Assembly: GCA_958299035.1 (NCBI GenBank)
Contig: CATQJL010000316.1
Span: forward strand, 5,420,674 to 5,484,673
Source: Cylicocyclus nassatus
Lineage: Eukaryota > Nematoda > Chromadorea > Rhabditida > Strongylidae
Reading direction: 5' to 3'
DNA: 64,000 bases
Below are positions 36,481 to 46,562 of this stretch, one piece after another. Positions within the stretch are counted from its first letter, which is position 1. Every line of letters begins with the position of its first letter. The position numbers and the translations under genes are program-made. The notes under the pieces were generated by a model. That model searched no databases and had not been told where the DNA came from. It saw only the letters and a program-made list of their open reading frames with translations.

Positions 36481-37175
36481 CAGACACATAAATCACTTGA
36501 GACAAGTGACAGTCGATGTTTACTTACAACAGAAGCAGAACAAGTCGCTTTCGCTGTTGCATTTGGTCCACCACTGATCATATTCTGAAGCGCTCTCCGG
36601 AAATTTCTTGAAAACATGTTGTATAGTATAGGATTCACGGCACAGTTTAGGTACAAACAGCATTCTGAACAATTTGACGAGATACAAAAGTCGTCTTAGT
36701 TAGGATAATTACCTGATATGTTTAAAATGACATCGAGTACAGACCTCTCAAATTCCACAATTTTAAAAGCTATAATTACTAGCGTTATCTGATGAGGTGA
36801 CCAGCAAATCAAGAAAGACACTACTACAGCTACTGAAAGAGGGGATATTATTCAACGCAAAGCAGTGACAAAATCAAAATAAATAATAATAACAACTCAC
36901 TAAGGAGTTTTTTCATCTTGTTGGGAGTTTTTTTAATGCATGTCTGGGTATTGCAGGATGTTGAGCGCACAGAGGCCGCAATTTGATAACACATTGTTGC
37001 AAGAATTATGACTGCAAGTCACGCTGCCAGAAAAACTTTTTTATACAAAAAAATGGGGGCACCAACCTGGGATTACATAAGAAAGAATGAATAATGAAAC
37101 TGTTGCGTACTGAATAGATTCCACTGCACTTTCACATTCTTCAGTTTCGCAGTACTCAGTTTTGTTTTCGATCAC
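36480..37175 (-). CDS. Class A GPCR (peptide-receptor type), 3' exons covering TM5-TM7
   Basis: Four exons (37175-37067, 37011-36901, 36832-36713, 36664-36480) join with consistent phase (525 nt including stop) through introns of 48-68 bp with GT donors and CTTGCAG, CTTTCAG and GTTCAG acceptors. They encode a Cys-containing second extracellular loop, TM5 (SLFILSYVIPVIILA), a basic third loop ending KMKKLL, TM6 with the hallmark FLICWSP, and TM7 with NCAVNPILYN, the NPxxY motif, then a basic helix 8 (FSRNFRRAL). The product would be a plasma-membrane neuropeptide-type receptor; the ligand cannot be assigned. Exons for TM1-TM4 were not found to the right, where a repeat-rich region begins. A GTAAGT lies 23 codons before the stop, so an alternative last exon is possible. 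Confidence 0.88.
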
Positions 37176-37179
37176 CTAG

Positions 37180-38350
37180 AATTTATGTGAATTATAAGGT
37201 TATGGACCTTATATTTAGACAAATTCGATGTTTTTTTCGAATATTCGAATGTCGAATAGTGTTTGAAAGCCGAAATTTCCAAACATTCAGCTATCGAATA
37301 ACATTCGAATATCAAATATCATTCGTTATTCGACTTTCGAATACTACCTATCTGGTTTTCGGGTATTGTTTAATTTTCGAACATCATTTGATTTTGTTAT
37401 TCGATCAGTTTGATTTCGATGAGATAACTGCCTGAGTGGCTGAAATATTTAGCTATGTGAGAAAATTAGTACAGTGAGAATATTCATGTAAGTATTGAAC
37501 GTACACACTTTTTTACTGGGTGTAAAGAAAGTTCTCGCATGTTTTACTGCAAATGCAATGCTGTCTAAGGTACAAGTGTTTTGTTTGGTTCTCAGCACTT
37601 CGTTTCGGGCCGCCAGCATGCGCAGTAGAGAAAATGTTCGACTTATGGCCTGCTAGTGCAAGAATTTCTTAGGCAAGAGGAGCTATAGAGCTCATATCCG
37701 TTAGTCAGTACAGCTTTGCTGAGACTGTTTATAGACTGTGTCACAATTTTAGAGCACAGCCTAAAAACAAAATTTTTCGAAAAAATTGAAAACGGCCATT
37801 TTTGCACTCTAAAAATGCTCCTTTTTTGAATAAATGAGGTTGAAATCTATCTTCTTTCTACGGAATGAGTTAAATCTTTGTTTGCTTCAAATATTGTTGG
37901 AGTAATGTCTTGCACATTTTCTAGGCTCATCACCGAGGCGTGACGATCCTCAAAAAATTGATGCCAACTGTGAAAACACGTACGGTTGAATGCAAGTTTG
38001 ACAGCTCGTAATTTTTGACCGCTATTGCAAAATTCGAGCAGAACTGGAATATCAAAGTAAACAACCTCCTTATTCAGATTCACCAATTATCAGATGGTTT
38101 CTTCGTTTAGTGCGAAAAAATGGCAGCAAAAAGAATAATTGCGAAATTTTCATTGCTGCATAGACTTCCTTTTTTGGTGTGTAGGTCAAATACATTTTGA
38201 CATCTATGAAAACTGGATGCGACTCTGGAAAGCTTGGCCTTTCTTCTACAGGAATTTGACATATATGTCCTCAAGACTGAACCAAGTTTGAAAATGAAAT
38301 TTCCAAAACTTTCCGGTAACTTTCTTCACAATCTGACGCATATGTTTTAC
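37180..38350. other. AT-rich intergenic or intronic DNA with TTCGAA repeats
   Basis: 37215-37420 is rich in TTCGAAT/ATTCGA repeats; a similar tract is at 47232-47400. No TM1-TM4 GPCR exon is seen. Confidence 0.5.
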
Positions 38351-38358
38351 ATAAATTA

Positions 38359-39311
38359 TTAGGTTGTTGCATGAGTTCTGTCCGATTCGAAATTTTTGAC
38401 TTCAAAATGTCATAGCTTCTTTCAAAGTCGCTTTTTCCCAAGATCTTAGTTTCTATTTGTTGAGCGATTCCTTTATCAGACACATATTGAAACCTGTGGA
38501 AATCCGTGTTAAGGAAGAAATAAGAACTCAAAAACTTTACAGCGTTTTTCTATAAACCTTTCTTATTTGACATGGCAGTGCTCCCTTATGAGAATTGATA
38601 GGCATCTTGTCTAATGATAAATAAATAGAGAATTTTTCGTAGATTATTGCACCATAAAAGAGCCCATAGGGTCAGCGTTACCGAAAGATTTTTTGACCGA
38701 ACAAAAAATTGGCCACTTTTTGACCTCGCTTCAGTGCTTGTGTGCATTATTTACAAATTACGTTTTTGACCTCGTTTCAGCGCATGTGTGCATTATTTAC
38801 AAATTACGGAAATTTTACAGTTGCGTGAGCGCCGAAAAAAAATGGTGGATGGTCTCTGCTAGCCCTTGCTTTACGCTGGCACCTCCAACTTTGAAGTTGT
38901 CATTACTTCTATTCACAGAAAGTTATAGCTTGTAAAACATCTATACAATTGATGTTTGACAATAAATTTTACTAGCAAGACGTTTTCTTCATGGAACTGG
39001 ATTTATGCGTATACTAGCCTATTACACCCTTATTCCGCTACCAATTAAAAAACTTGACCTGAAGGGCGCATTGTGGAGATTTCCTCGCAAGAACGTATTT
39101 CTAGGGTGAGAACGTACCTCGGCCACTTGGAGATTTTAGGCCTGAAATCTCCTTACACTAAGAAATTTATTAGAATTTTTATGCCTCAAAAAGCGCAAGA
39201 AAAACACTTTTTAATGATGCTAACAATACCGCATTAGAGATGAAATTCTCTTAGAACAGCTGCCTCAAACATAAGGCAAAAAAATCGGACAGAACTTATG
39301 CAACAACCTAA
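38359..39311. mobile_element. mariner-type MITE, 0.95 kb
   Basis: The ends TTAGGTTGTTGCATGAGTTC and inverted TTAGGTTGTTGCATAAGTTC continue as CTGTCCGA. TA precedes the left end; the right flank is TT, so one side of the TA duplication has mutated. No transposase. Confidence 0.8.
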
Positions 39312-40019
39312 TTTACGTATGTTACATAAGATAAAACAGCTTAGCTTGACAGCAAGAAGCTCGGGACCTAAAGCTTACTCCTATAATGTGAAGAAATTAT
39401 TCAAAACTTTGTAGAAGATTAACATTTCAAATATTGGCGTCACTGAGTAGTAAAAGAGCATCAGTTGTAATACGGCATATAAAGACGGCTCATCTTGCTT
39501 ACTACGCTTCCCTCCCTCATTGAGTGTTGGGAGTGATATACTGGCTGTCGAACAGTACATAGACACTGTTCAGTCGTTAACTCTCTTCCCACAAAGCCTT
39601 TTTCCAAACTTTAGGTATTTACCATTCTGTAGGGCTGATTTCAACTTGAATTCAAGGTATGGAACGGATCATCGGGTTTTTCTTCGGGTTGTAGGATTAC
39701 GCAGCAAAACTGAAGAGGGTTTTGAAACTTAGCCAGCGGTATTTTGTTTCAAGATACAAAAACGCCGAGAGTCCTACTTCAGACATTTGGAGTCACTCAA
39801 TTTAGATGCAAAATTTGCACTTAATCGCAGCCTTTTTCACAAATTACACCAGGTACACGTAACAAATTTCAATGCTTCTCAAAAACGTGATTACACATTT
39901 AAAAAACTTAAAAACTCGAGATAAGTTGTGTAGTAAAACAGCACACGTAAAAACTCTGCTATGCAATTTTTGTAGGTTGACTTGTAGAAGTCTTTAAAAT
40001 CGCGCAGTTGCTCTATATG
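39312..40019. other. No recognised gene
   Basis: The 61-codon minus frame at 39381-39566 has a hydrophobic C-terminus but no family I recognise. Confidence 0.4.
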
Positions 40020-40059
40020 CTGGAAGTTCCTACTTTTTTTTTATCCTTGCATTCTTCCC

Positions 40060-42000
40060 TCAGAGGGGGTCTGCTGCTCTGGTTAGTCTCTTCCAGACTT
40101 CTCGATCTTCAGCTTGATCTTCTTCTATCTCAAGTTCTCTCAAGTCCGCTTTCACTTTGTCTATCCATCTCAATTTCGGCCTCCCTCTTGGCCTCTTTCC
40201 AGGTACTTCGACTGACATCACCAACCTAGCGACATGATCTTCCGCTCGTCTTCTAACGTGTCCATACCATCGCAATCTCTTCTCTTGTATCTTCTTGACG
40301 ATAGGGGCGACCTTCATCGTAGCTCGTATGGTGTCGTTAGTGACGTGGTCCAGCATCGTGACTCCCGCTGTCCATCTTAGCATGCGTGTCTCCATCACAC
40401 CAATCCTTCGTTCGTCTTCTCGCGTGCACGGCCAACATTCGCTGCCATACAGAGCAGTCGGGCGGACTGTAGTGCGATACAGCTGGGATTTTAGCTTGAG
40501 TGGCATCTTCTTATCGCACAGGACTCCTGTGACACTTCTCCATTTCGACCAAGCTGCATTTATTCTGCTGGTTATTTCGTCCTGAAGCGTACCATCTGCG
40601 GCGATGCGACTTCCTAGATACTTGAATGTCGTGGTCTTCTTAATTGGGGCGCCTTCGATTTCTATAGTTCCAGGCGTTTGAGGTCCCACCTCCATGTACT
40701 CGGTCTTGCTGGTGTTGATCTTCAAGCCGTGCAGCTCAAGTTCATTTTTCCACTTCTGCACCTCGGCCTCCAGTACGTTCCTGCTTCTTGCCATCAGCAT
40801 CACATCATCTGCGTACATCAGAGCCCACGGAGGTTGCCGTATGAAGTCTCTAACTATCGCATCCACTACCGTGATGAAGAGGAGGGGTGACAGTACGGAG
40901 CCTTGATGAACTCCGGCGTTGATCTGGAACTCTTCTGATGGCCCTGCTGCTGTTTGTACGTGGCTTCTGGCATCTTTGTATATCATCTTGATCCATCGCA
41001 CATATTCTTCCGGCACCATGTGCTTTCGTAGTGACCACCATATGATGTCATGCGGCACTTTATCGAACGCCTTCTCCAAGTTCAAGAACGCCGCGTGCAG
41101 CTCGCATTGCTTTTCCCTGCTTCTTTCCATCATTATTCTGACAGCGTGGATGGCATCTGTTGTACTGCGGCCTTTGACGAATCCACACTGGTTAGGGACT
41201 AGCTCCACGATGTTTCGCAGTCGTGCTTCTAGAATTCTTTCGAAGATCTTCAGGGTGTGGCACATAAGTCGGATGGGGCGGTACGTCGAGCAGTCAGCTA
41301 CGTCACCTTTGTTCTTCCATATTGGTACCGTCACGCTTCTGCACCAGTCGTTCGGAATTTTCTTGGCTTCTATCACCCGATTGAGCAGTCGTGTTAGCCA
41401 TGTAACTCCAGCTTGACCACATGCTCTCCAGAATTCGTTGGGGATGTCATCGGGGCCTGTCGCCTTGCCGTTCTTCGTCTTCATTATTGCGGCGCGAACT
41501 TCGTCTTCGGTGATAGTTGGAACTGGTCCATGCACAGGCTCAGCTGTAGACGTCACTGTGTACTCGTGGCTTGTAGACGCTGTCTCGGCGAAGTGTGCTC
41601 TCCATCTTTCTCTTATCTCTTGTGGCTTCCTGAGCATTTTCCCGTGTGCGTCCTTGATACTGTAGAAGTGCTCTACATCTCTTGCGGCGATTGATCTTGT
41701 TTTCGCGAGTCGGTAGATGTCTCGTTCGCCTTCTCGAGTGTGCAGCTTCTTGTAGAGTACCTCCATATACGCTTCTTTTGCCTCTTTGACACTCTTCTTG
41801 GCTGCCCGCTTCGCGTCTGAGTATCTCTGCCGTGCCTCTTCTGATTTCAGCTTCTGCCACATTCTGTACGCTGTTTTCTTCTTCTTGATCATGGATTGCA
41901 CTTCTTCGTTCCACCACCAGGTTTCTTTGTCAATTTTTGCCCTTCCTGGCTTCGTACGTCCTAGTAGACTGCTTGCTATCTGATGAACATTCTTCTTCAA
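40060..42000 (-). CDS. Reverse transcriptase portion of RTE-like LINE
   Basis: About 646 codons in the same frame as the endonuclease, after a single amber codon (42009-42007). The RT shows PIWKNKGDVADCSTYRPI, FVKGRSTTDAIHAVRIMMER, FLNLEKAFDKVPHDIIW (catalytic region A), AGVHQGSVLSPLLF and YADDVMLM (the catalytic YADD, encoded at 40815-40804). The C-terminal part has KRPRGRPKLRWIDKVKADL, seen in relatives. It would copy the element RNA at a nicked target. The frame has no independent ATG at its start, which fits one original polyprotein of about 1000 residues. Confidence 0.93.
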   Translation of the reverse strand: MKKNVHQIASSLLGRTKPGRAKIDKETWWWNEEVQSMIKKKKTAYRMWQKLKSEEARQRYSDAKRAAKKSVKEAKEAYMEVLYKKLHTREGERDIYRLAKTRSIAARDVEHFYSIKDAHGKMLRKPQEIRERWRAHFAETASTSHEYTVTSTAEPVHGPVPTITEDEVRAAIMKTKNGKATGPDDIPNEFWRACGQAGVTWLTRLLNRVIEAKKIPNDWCRSVTVPIWKNKGDVADCSTYRPIRLMCHTLKIFERILEARLRNIVELVPNQCGFVKGRSTTDAIHAVRIMMERSREKQCELHAAFLNLEKAFDKVPHDIIWWSLRKHMVPEEYVRWIKMIYKDARSHVQTAAGPSEEFQINAGVHQGSVLSPLLFITVVDAIVRDFIRQPPWALMYADDVMLMARSRNVLEAEVQKWKNELELHGLKINTSKTEYMEVGPQTPGTIEIEGAPIKKTTTFKYLGSRIAADGTLQDEITSRINAAWSKWRSVTGVLCDKKMPLKLKSQLYRTTVRPTALYGSECWPCTREDERRIGVMETRMLRWTAGVTMLDHVTNDTIRATMKVAPIVKKIQEKRLRWYGHVRRRAEDHVARLVMSVEVPGKRPRGRPKLRWIDKVKADLRELEIEEDQAEDREVWKRLTRAADPL

Positions 42001-42006
42001 CTTCTT

Positions 42007-43059
42007 CTAGGAGTCTTCTGATTCTTCTTCCAACTCTGGTAGGGCAGATTCCATGGCTGCTCTGATGTGGTCCTTGTCTTTGAGCTTCCACCATTTGATC
42101 CGTGCTACTTGCCCTGTTGTTGTTCTTCTTTGCTTGTCGGCTGGAATATTCAGATCCAGAATTAGTGGTCGATGTTGTGGTATGCAGTCTTCTCCGGGTA
42201 TGACCTTGGTGTTCTTCACATACTTAAGCTCACTTTGTCGTACTGTCCAGAAATCTATCTGTGTCTTCCGATTCCCGCTGGCGTACGTGATGAGATGACT
42301 ATCCTTCTCTACGAAGTATGTGTTTGCCAGTGCCAAGTCATGCGCCGTGGCGAACTCCAGAATACGTTCTCCTTCGCTGTTACGTGTTCCGTATCCGTGA
42401 TTACCATGACACTTGCTTGTACCACTTCGTTGTACACCTACATGCCCGTTGAAGTCTGCTCCTATTAGTAGCATCTCGTCGCGTGGTATCGAGTCGATAC
42501 AGTCATCGAGCTGCTTCCAGAATTCATCTTTCTCTATCTCCGTGCACCCAACTTGTGGCGCATATGCGGTTACGACTCGTAGAATTCTTTTCCCCATATC
42601 CATTCTGATGCACATTAGTCGATCACTTATTCGATCCACGTCCGTGATTCTACTTCTTAACGCTTCTGAGACCACTATACCGACGCCGTTCCTGTTGTTG
42701 CACGTTCCTTTGTACAGAAGCTTGTACCCGTCACCTATGTCTCGTGACTTCTCTCCTTTCCATTTTGTCTCCTGAATACAGGCGATGTCAACCCTACGTC
42801 TTCTGAGAAAATCAGCCAACTCGCGATGCCTTGAAGTGAGTGATCCTACATTGACGGTGGCTAGACGTAACGCTGAGAACTTGGATACTCGCCTATGGTG
42901 AGCTAGCTTCTTCAACCGTCCCCGCTCACCCTGCTGAAACGGTAACCCTAGCATACTGTTCGCATCCGTCGGGCTCGAATGCGCGTCGCCTCCGGGGAAC
43001 GCCCTAGCTTTTGTTCCGAATACTTGATGAGACATAAAAGAGCATTTTGATGCGACCAT
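42007..43059 (-). CDS. APE-type endonuclease portion of RTE-like LINE
   Basis: 350 codons from ATG at 43059. Motifs of the exonuclease-endonuclease-phosphatase fold: LRLATVNVGSL (N-terminal strand), CIQETKWKG (metal-binding Glu), VVTAYAPQVG, LLIGADFNGHVG (catalytic Asp/Asn), TQIDFWTV and the terminal HRPLIL His motif. It nicks target DNA to prime reverse transcription. The upstream 30-40 residues lack motifs. A TAG at 42009-42007 ends this frame two codons before the RT reading begins, in the same frame. Whether it is a random nonsense mutation or is read through cannot be told here. Confidence 0.92.
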   Translation of the reverse strand: MVASKCSFMSHQVFGTKARAFPGGDAHSSPTDANSMLGLPFQQGERGRLKKLAHHRRVSKFSALRLATVNVGSLTSRHRELADFLRRRRVDIACIQETKWKGEKSRDIGDGYKLLYKGTCNNRNGVGIVVSEALRSRITDVDRISDRLMCIRMDMGKRILRVVTAYAPQVGCTEIEKDEFWKQLDDCIDSIPRDEMLLIGADFNGHVGVQRSGTSKCHGNHGYGTRNSEGERILEFATAHDLALANTYFVEKDSHLITYASGNRKTQIDFWTVRQSELKYVKNTKVIPGEDCIPQHRPLILDLNIPADKQRRTTTGQVARIKWWKLKDKDHIRAAMESALPELEEESEDS

Positions 43060-43129
43060 TGTCTTCTTCAGCCGGCTTGTCGCTTGCTTTCCCTTTGGAT
43101 TAGCAGCCTGACGCTGGATTCGTGGGGCG

Positions 43130-43224
43130 AGAGTTTTGCCAAGGAGATTAGGCCCATCGCGGAACCGAACCTGTGACCTTCCTCGCCGTAGTCAAGGGCA
43201 CTAACCTCTCGGCCACTCCGCCCC
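43130..43224 (-). promoter_or_regulatory. tRNA-like 5' end of LINE with Pol III A and B boxes
   Basis: Starting at the exact 5' terminus, the minus strand reads GGGGCGGAGTGGCCGAGAGG. This contains GTGGCCGAGAGG (A-box-like, 43216-43205). GGTTCGGTTCC (B-box-like, 43171-43161) follows 33 nt later. CCTTG/CGAGG forms a 5-bp anticodon-like stem with a 7-base loop between them. The T-stem and acceptor stem do not pair well, so this is a tRNA-derived head, not a functional tRNA. Confidence 0.75.
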
Positions 43225-43336
43225 CTGGAAGTTCCTACCTTAATTCCATAATAATAAAAAGCATAGGTGATTCGCTTTTTGGCAATAAAGCTGAAGCCAA
43301 TTTTACAGAATAATGAATGACGAAGGACTTAAACAC

Positions 43337-43455
43337 GGGTGAGGGAACTTACATACACAATAAGGTTGCCGCCGCCTAATTGAAGTTCATGAGAGGTCAT
43401 GAACTCCGCTAATCAGGCGGCGGCAACCTTATTGTGTATGTAAGTTCCGTTCCCC
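43337..43455. mobile_element. 119-bp hairpin MITE with 9-bp duplication
   Basis: CTTAAACAC occurs at 43328-43336 and 43456-43464. Between them, GGAACTTACATACACAATAA...GCCGCCGCCT and its exact inverse form a stem of about 34 bp around a loop of about 37 bases. A 9-bp duplication is typical of Mutator-like elements. Confidence 0.85.
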
Positions 43456-43501
43456 CTTAAACACCGTTTAGATACTTTTGGGACACCCCGTCTATGCTAC
43501 T

Positions 43502-43950
43502 CAGACAATCGACGGGACCCCTCCGCCGGACCCTCGGAAACTGCCAGAGTCGCGCCGGACCCAGTTGACCAATGAGAGAAGGGCAAATGGGCGGTCCATC
43601 GCGGTGGCATCACTGGCAGGCAAATGGGAGGCTTCTCCGGCCCTGCTGCAAAGGTCCGCCATTTCTCCGGCGCGACTCTGCCAGATTTGACGGACTCCGC
43701 GCCGCAGAAATCTGCGCGGCGCGTGTCCGCCAAATTTGGAAGAGCCGCGCCGGAGAAAATGGGAGGGGTCCGGAGCAGAAATGGGAGGCCTCCGGAGCAG
43801 AAAATGGGAGGTATCCGGAGCAGAAAATGGGAGGTATCCGGAGCAGAAAATGGGAGGTATCCGGAGCAGAAAATGGGAGGTATCCGCCGGAGAAATGGGA
43901 GGTATCCGCCGGAGAAATGGGAGGTATCCGGAGCAGGCTGCGTATCGATT
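43502..43950. repeat. 23-bp minisatellite array 1 with hAT-like end motif
   Basis: It begins CAGACAATCGACGGGACCCC (terminal-like). From about 43755 it becomes tandem copies of a 23-bp unit, AAAATGGGAGGTATCCGGAG plus CAG, with 22-bp variants containing CGCCGGAGAAATGGG. It lies left of the CTR9 exons. Long open frames here are by-products of the repeat. Confidence 0.85.
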
Positions 43951-44331
43951 TGGCGCGTAGCAAGCAAACGTATAACTCCACGGTGATGAGTCCTCTGTTT
44001 ACGCTCTTTGTCCATATTTTAGTCGCCGTTTCTTTGATTCTGTTGTTTTTGCGCGTTTCTTTACCGTTTTTTCCTTTTCCGCGTTGCTCTTCGTCGCGTT
44101 GGCGTTTATGTTGCTGTAAGTTCCTCGTTTTCGGGTTTATGTTTGAAATTTTCGTGCGGTTGCACTCAATCACCTTCAGTGTTTGGCTCTTTCCGACTTG
44201 CTGAGACATCGTAGACTATTGATGGAGTGGTTTTTGTGATTAATTCTGGATTTTCGAAACAATGAGGTTAGTTGCGCAACTATCTAGTGTTGTTGTGATG
44301 AAAGTATCGTCTAAATAATCCGTTTATTGCT

Positions 44332-45172
44332 ATAGTGTGGACCCCGGCCAGGTTCCCATAGGTACCTCCGCGGCGCGCCCCAGCGCATGCCTTCAGTGCG
44401 CTTTTCGTTTCGGCTCTGAAGGGATTTCTTTCAATTTGCTCTTTCAAGTGTGTTTGTTCTCTTCTGTAATCTCTACTTTAGATGTAAACGACACACGTCA
44501 ACTGCTGGTGATGGATTTTTACGAGTCTTGACAGTCTTGCAAGCATTTGTTTCAAAAATCTTGTTTTTTTCTCAATAGTGAAGATTTCGGTGTAGTTCAG
44601 AGACATCTCTCCAAAGGTTGTTCAGAATAAGTGTATATGCAGTTGATTTTGTGGAGTGTAGATGCTTCTAGCCTTTTGTTACACCATCAGAGCTTTGCAA
44701 TCGTGCTCTTGAGCTCAAACTTTCTGGGTTTTTTTATGACCAGAAGGAAGACTTTTCAGAATTGTTCTTCGACTTTTCCTGTTACTTCTATCATCCATCG
44801 CTGGTAGTGTCATACACTACTAGCGATGGATAATAGAAGATTCCAGTTATCTTTAGTTATTTAGTTATTTTATTATTATTTTTTTATTTTTTAGTTATTT
44901 TTTCATAGAATATTTGATCCTTGTCTTCTTTCCTTTTGCTTTTTCTATCTATGAGATTGACTGGAATCTGAGCGCTAGTAGTAGAAGTTGTGAAGGTTCT
45001 CCTATTGCCTTGGCTTTTCTCGTGTTCGGATTAGAGGCCTCCACATCTCATTTCACTCCTGTTTTCGGTTATAATGCTTTTTTGTTCGTAAGTGAAATGA
45101 GAAGCGTTCAAGTCGGGCGCGCGTTGCGTGTGCGCCGCGCTAGTACCTGAAGCTGGCCGGGGTCCACACTAT
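44332..45172. mobile_element. Inverted-end element, 0.84 kb
   Basis: The ends ATAGTGTGGACCCCGGCCAG are perfectly inverted at both sides. Flanks give no convincing target duplication. It abuts the first CTR9-like exon by about 90 bp. Confidence 0.75.
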
Positions 45173-45259
45173 CTCTCTCGTACGTATGCTTACCAAGTCG
45201 ATCGACTTTTCATCAGACGTTGCAGATCCTCACTATATCGTTTCTGGCTTGAAAGATAG

Positions 45260-46133
45260 GACAAGGCAAGAGATATGTTGACAAAAGTCTTGGAGGCAAC
45301 TCCAAACGATGTTGAAGTTTTGTGACTGTTACTGAAGCATTGTGACTGTTACTGTTGCTTAGTCACATCACATTGCTTCCAGTATTGCTTAGCGAGATTA
45401 GGGACTGATAAGGCTAGGTAAGCATGTAAATGTGAAATGTTTGAGTCACATAGCTTCTTCTTTACTGTTTATGTGACTTTCAATTACAATTTGCAGAATC
45501 GCTTTTGAACGAGCGTTGGAATTGCAAAATGACAATGTTTGTGCTCTCTCAGCACTTGCCACTTTGGATTACAATACGCATACTGTCGAGGGAGCCCAAA
45601 GTGCAGTGGCTTGTCTAGGCCAAGCGTATAGTCTGGAGCCGGAGAATCCGGTTGTCTTGGTCCATCTTGCCAACCACTTCTTCTTCAAAGGAGTCACTGC
45701 AGAAATTCTTTGAATTAATTACGAATTATCTATAAAAGGGACCTTTTAAATTTGTCCAAGCTGTTACATCGAGGTGTTTATCGCTTTATCTGAAGGCATC
45801 ACTTTTTCAGGAAATGAACAAGGTTGAACGGTTAGCGTGGCATGCAATGAGTATGACGGAAAGTGACGAAATCAAGGCCGAAGCTTGTTACATTCTTGCG
45901 CGGTTTTTCCATTTCAACAGAGACTATGAAAATGCGTTCAAGGTAAGTTGCATATGCAAGAATTTCAATCCATGTCATCATCGTGTCCTAGTACTATTAT
46001 CAAGCAACTACGTTGAATCATCCTACTTTCGTTTTGCCCCAGTATGGCCTTGGGCCTCGGAATTCGAAGATGTTTGGATGAATATAGCTCATGTATATAT
46101 CGCACTTGGACAATATGTCCCTGCTTTGCAAAT
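45260..46133 (+). pseudogene. ctr-9: CTR9-like (PAF1 complex TPR subunit), internally deleted
   Basis: Blocks in the order of animal CTR9: 45260-45321 (DKARDMLTKVLEATPNDVEV), 45383-45417 (YCLARLGTDKAR), 45497-45692 (AFERALELQN... ending LANHFFFKG), about 45812-45942 (NKVERLAWHAM, ILARFFHFNRDYENAF) and 46047-46133 (EDVWMNIAHVYIALGQY). Several junctions have normal splice signals (GTAAGT after AFK, TTGCAG, GTGAGT at the end), and block 2 joins block 3 in phase. Compared with the family, about 40 residues are missing before YCLARL and about 300 TPR residues before EDVW; the AFK-to-EDVW join also breaks frame. CTR9 scaffolds the RNA polymerase II PAF complex. No further exons follow. It may be a pseudogene or a mis-assembled real gene. 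Confidence 0.8.
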
Positions 46134-46562
46134 GTGAGTTTAGGGCGTTCCTCGCTGTTTTGTTTCATGTTGCACAGAATGCTTTTTTGATCTTTTTGTC
46201 ATTTTCTTACCATGTTAAAACCATATGCTTATACTGTGGTGTTACAAGGTTCTTTTTGCAACTAGGAAATTAGTTTTTCTTTGAATATTCTTGTCACTCC
46301 TAGTATGGTTTTTGTAATATGAATTAACTGTTGTACGTATGCTGGAGATAGATAGATAGATTTTTCGAAAGTTTGATAAATTTGAAATAAATGTCTTATC
46401 TCTTCGTTCTTTCTTCTATCTTCTATCCACAAACGCTAGGGGTGAGAGGGAGGGGGTAGTGTATGGGGTGAGGGTCGCGCTAAACTCCTACCCGGGGGGG
46501 GGGGGGTCCTATTCGGCTTATTTGGGTGGGGTTTAGAGACAAAATTGGGGTTTGGAGCTTAA

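Larger units (their letters stand above)
40020..43238 (-). mobile_element. Full-length RTE-like LINE with 14-bp target-site duplication
   Basis: The element runs from 43224 to 40034 on the minus strand. The 14-mer CTGGAAGTTCCTAC occurs at 40020-40033 and 43225-43238. The 3' end has a short UTR after the stop, then GGATAAAAAAAAA. It carries endonuclease and reverse transcriptase in one reading frame and a tRNA-like 5' end. Sequence around the insertion resembles the mariner MITE at 6975, so the LINE entered a related element. Sharp ends and near-intact coding suggest recent arrival. Confidence 0.93.

Noticed and set aside
40678..42775. Many plus-strand frames of 60-165 codons
   Set aside because: Antisense shadows of the LINE coding region.
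43130..43224. Functional tRNA gene
   Set aside because: A and B boxes and the anticodon-like stem are present but the T-stem and acceptor stem do not pair, and it is part of the LINE.
43760..43950. Regular short repeats resembling a CRISPR array
   Set aside because: Pure tandem units with no unique spacers, in an animal genome.
43497..44209. Several long overlapping frames (up to 210 codons) on both strands
   Set aside because: They are produced by the 23-bp minisatellite, which stays open because its unit lacks stops over three phases; the same happens at 46919-47305.
45260..45321. CTR9 exons in scrambled order
   Set aside because: On closer comparison this block matches the part of CTR9 that precedes the next blocks, so order is normal and only segments are missing.
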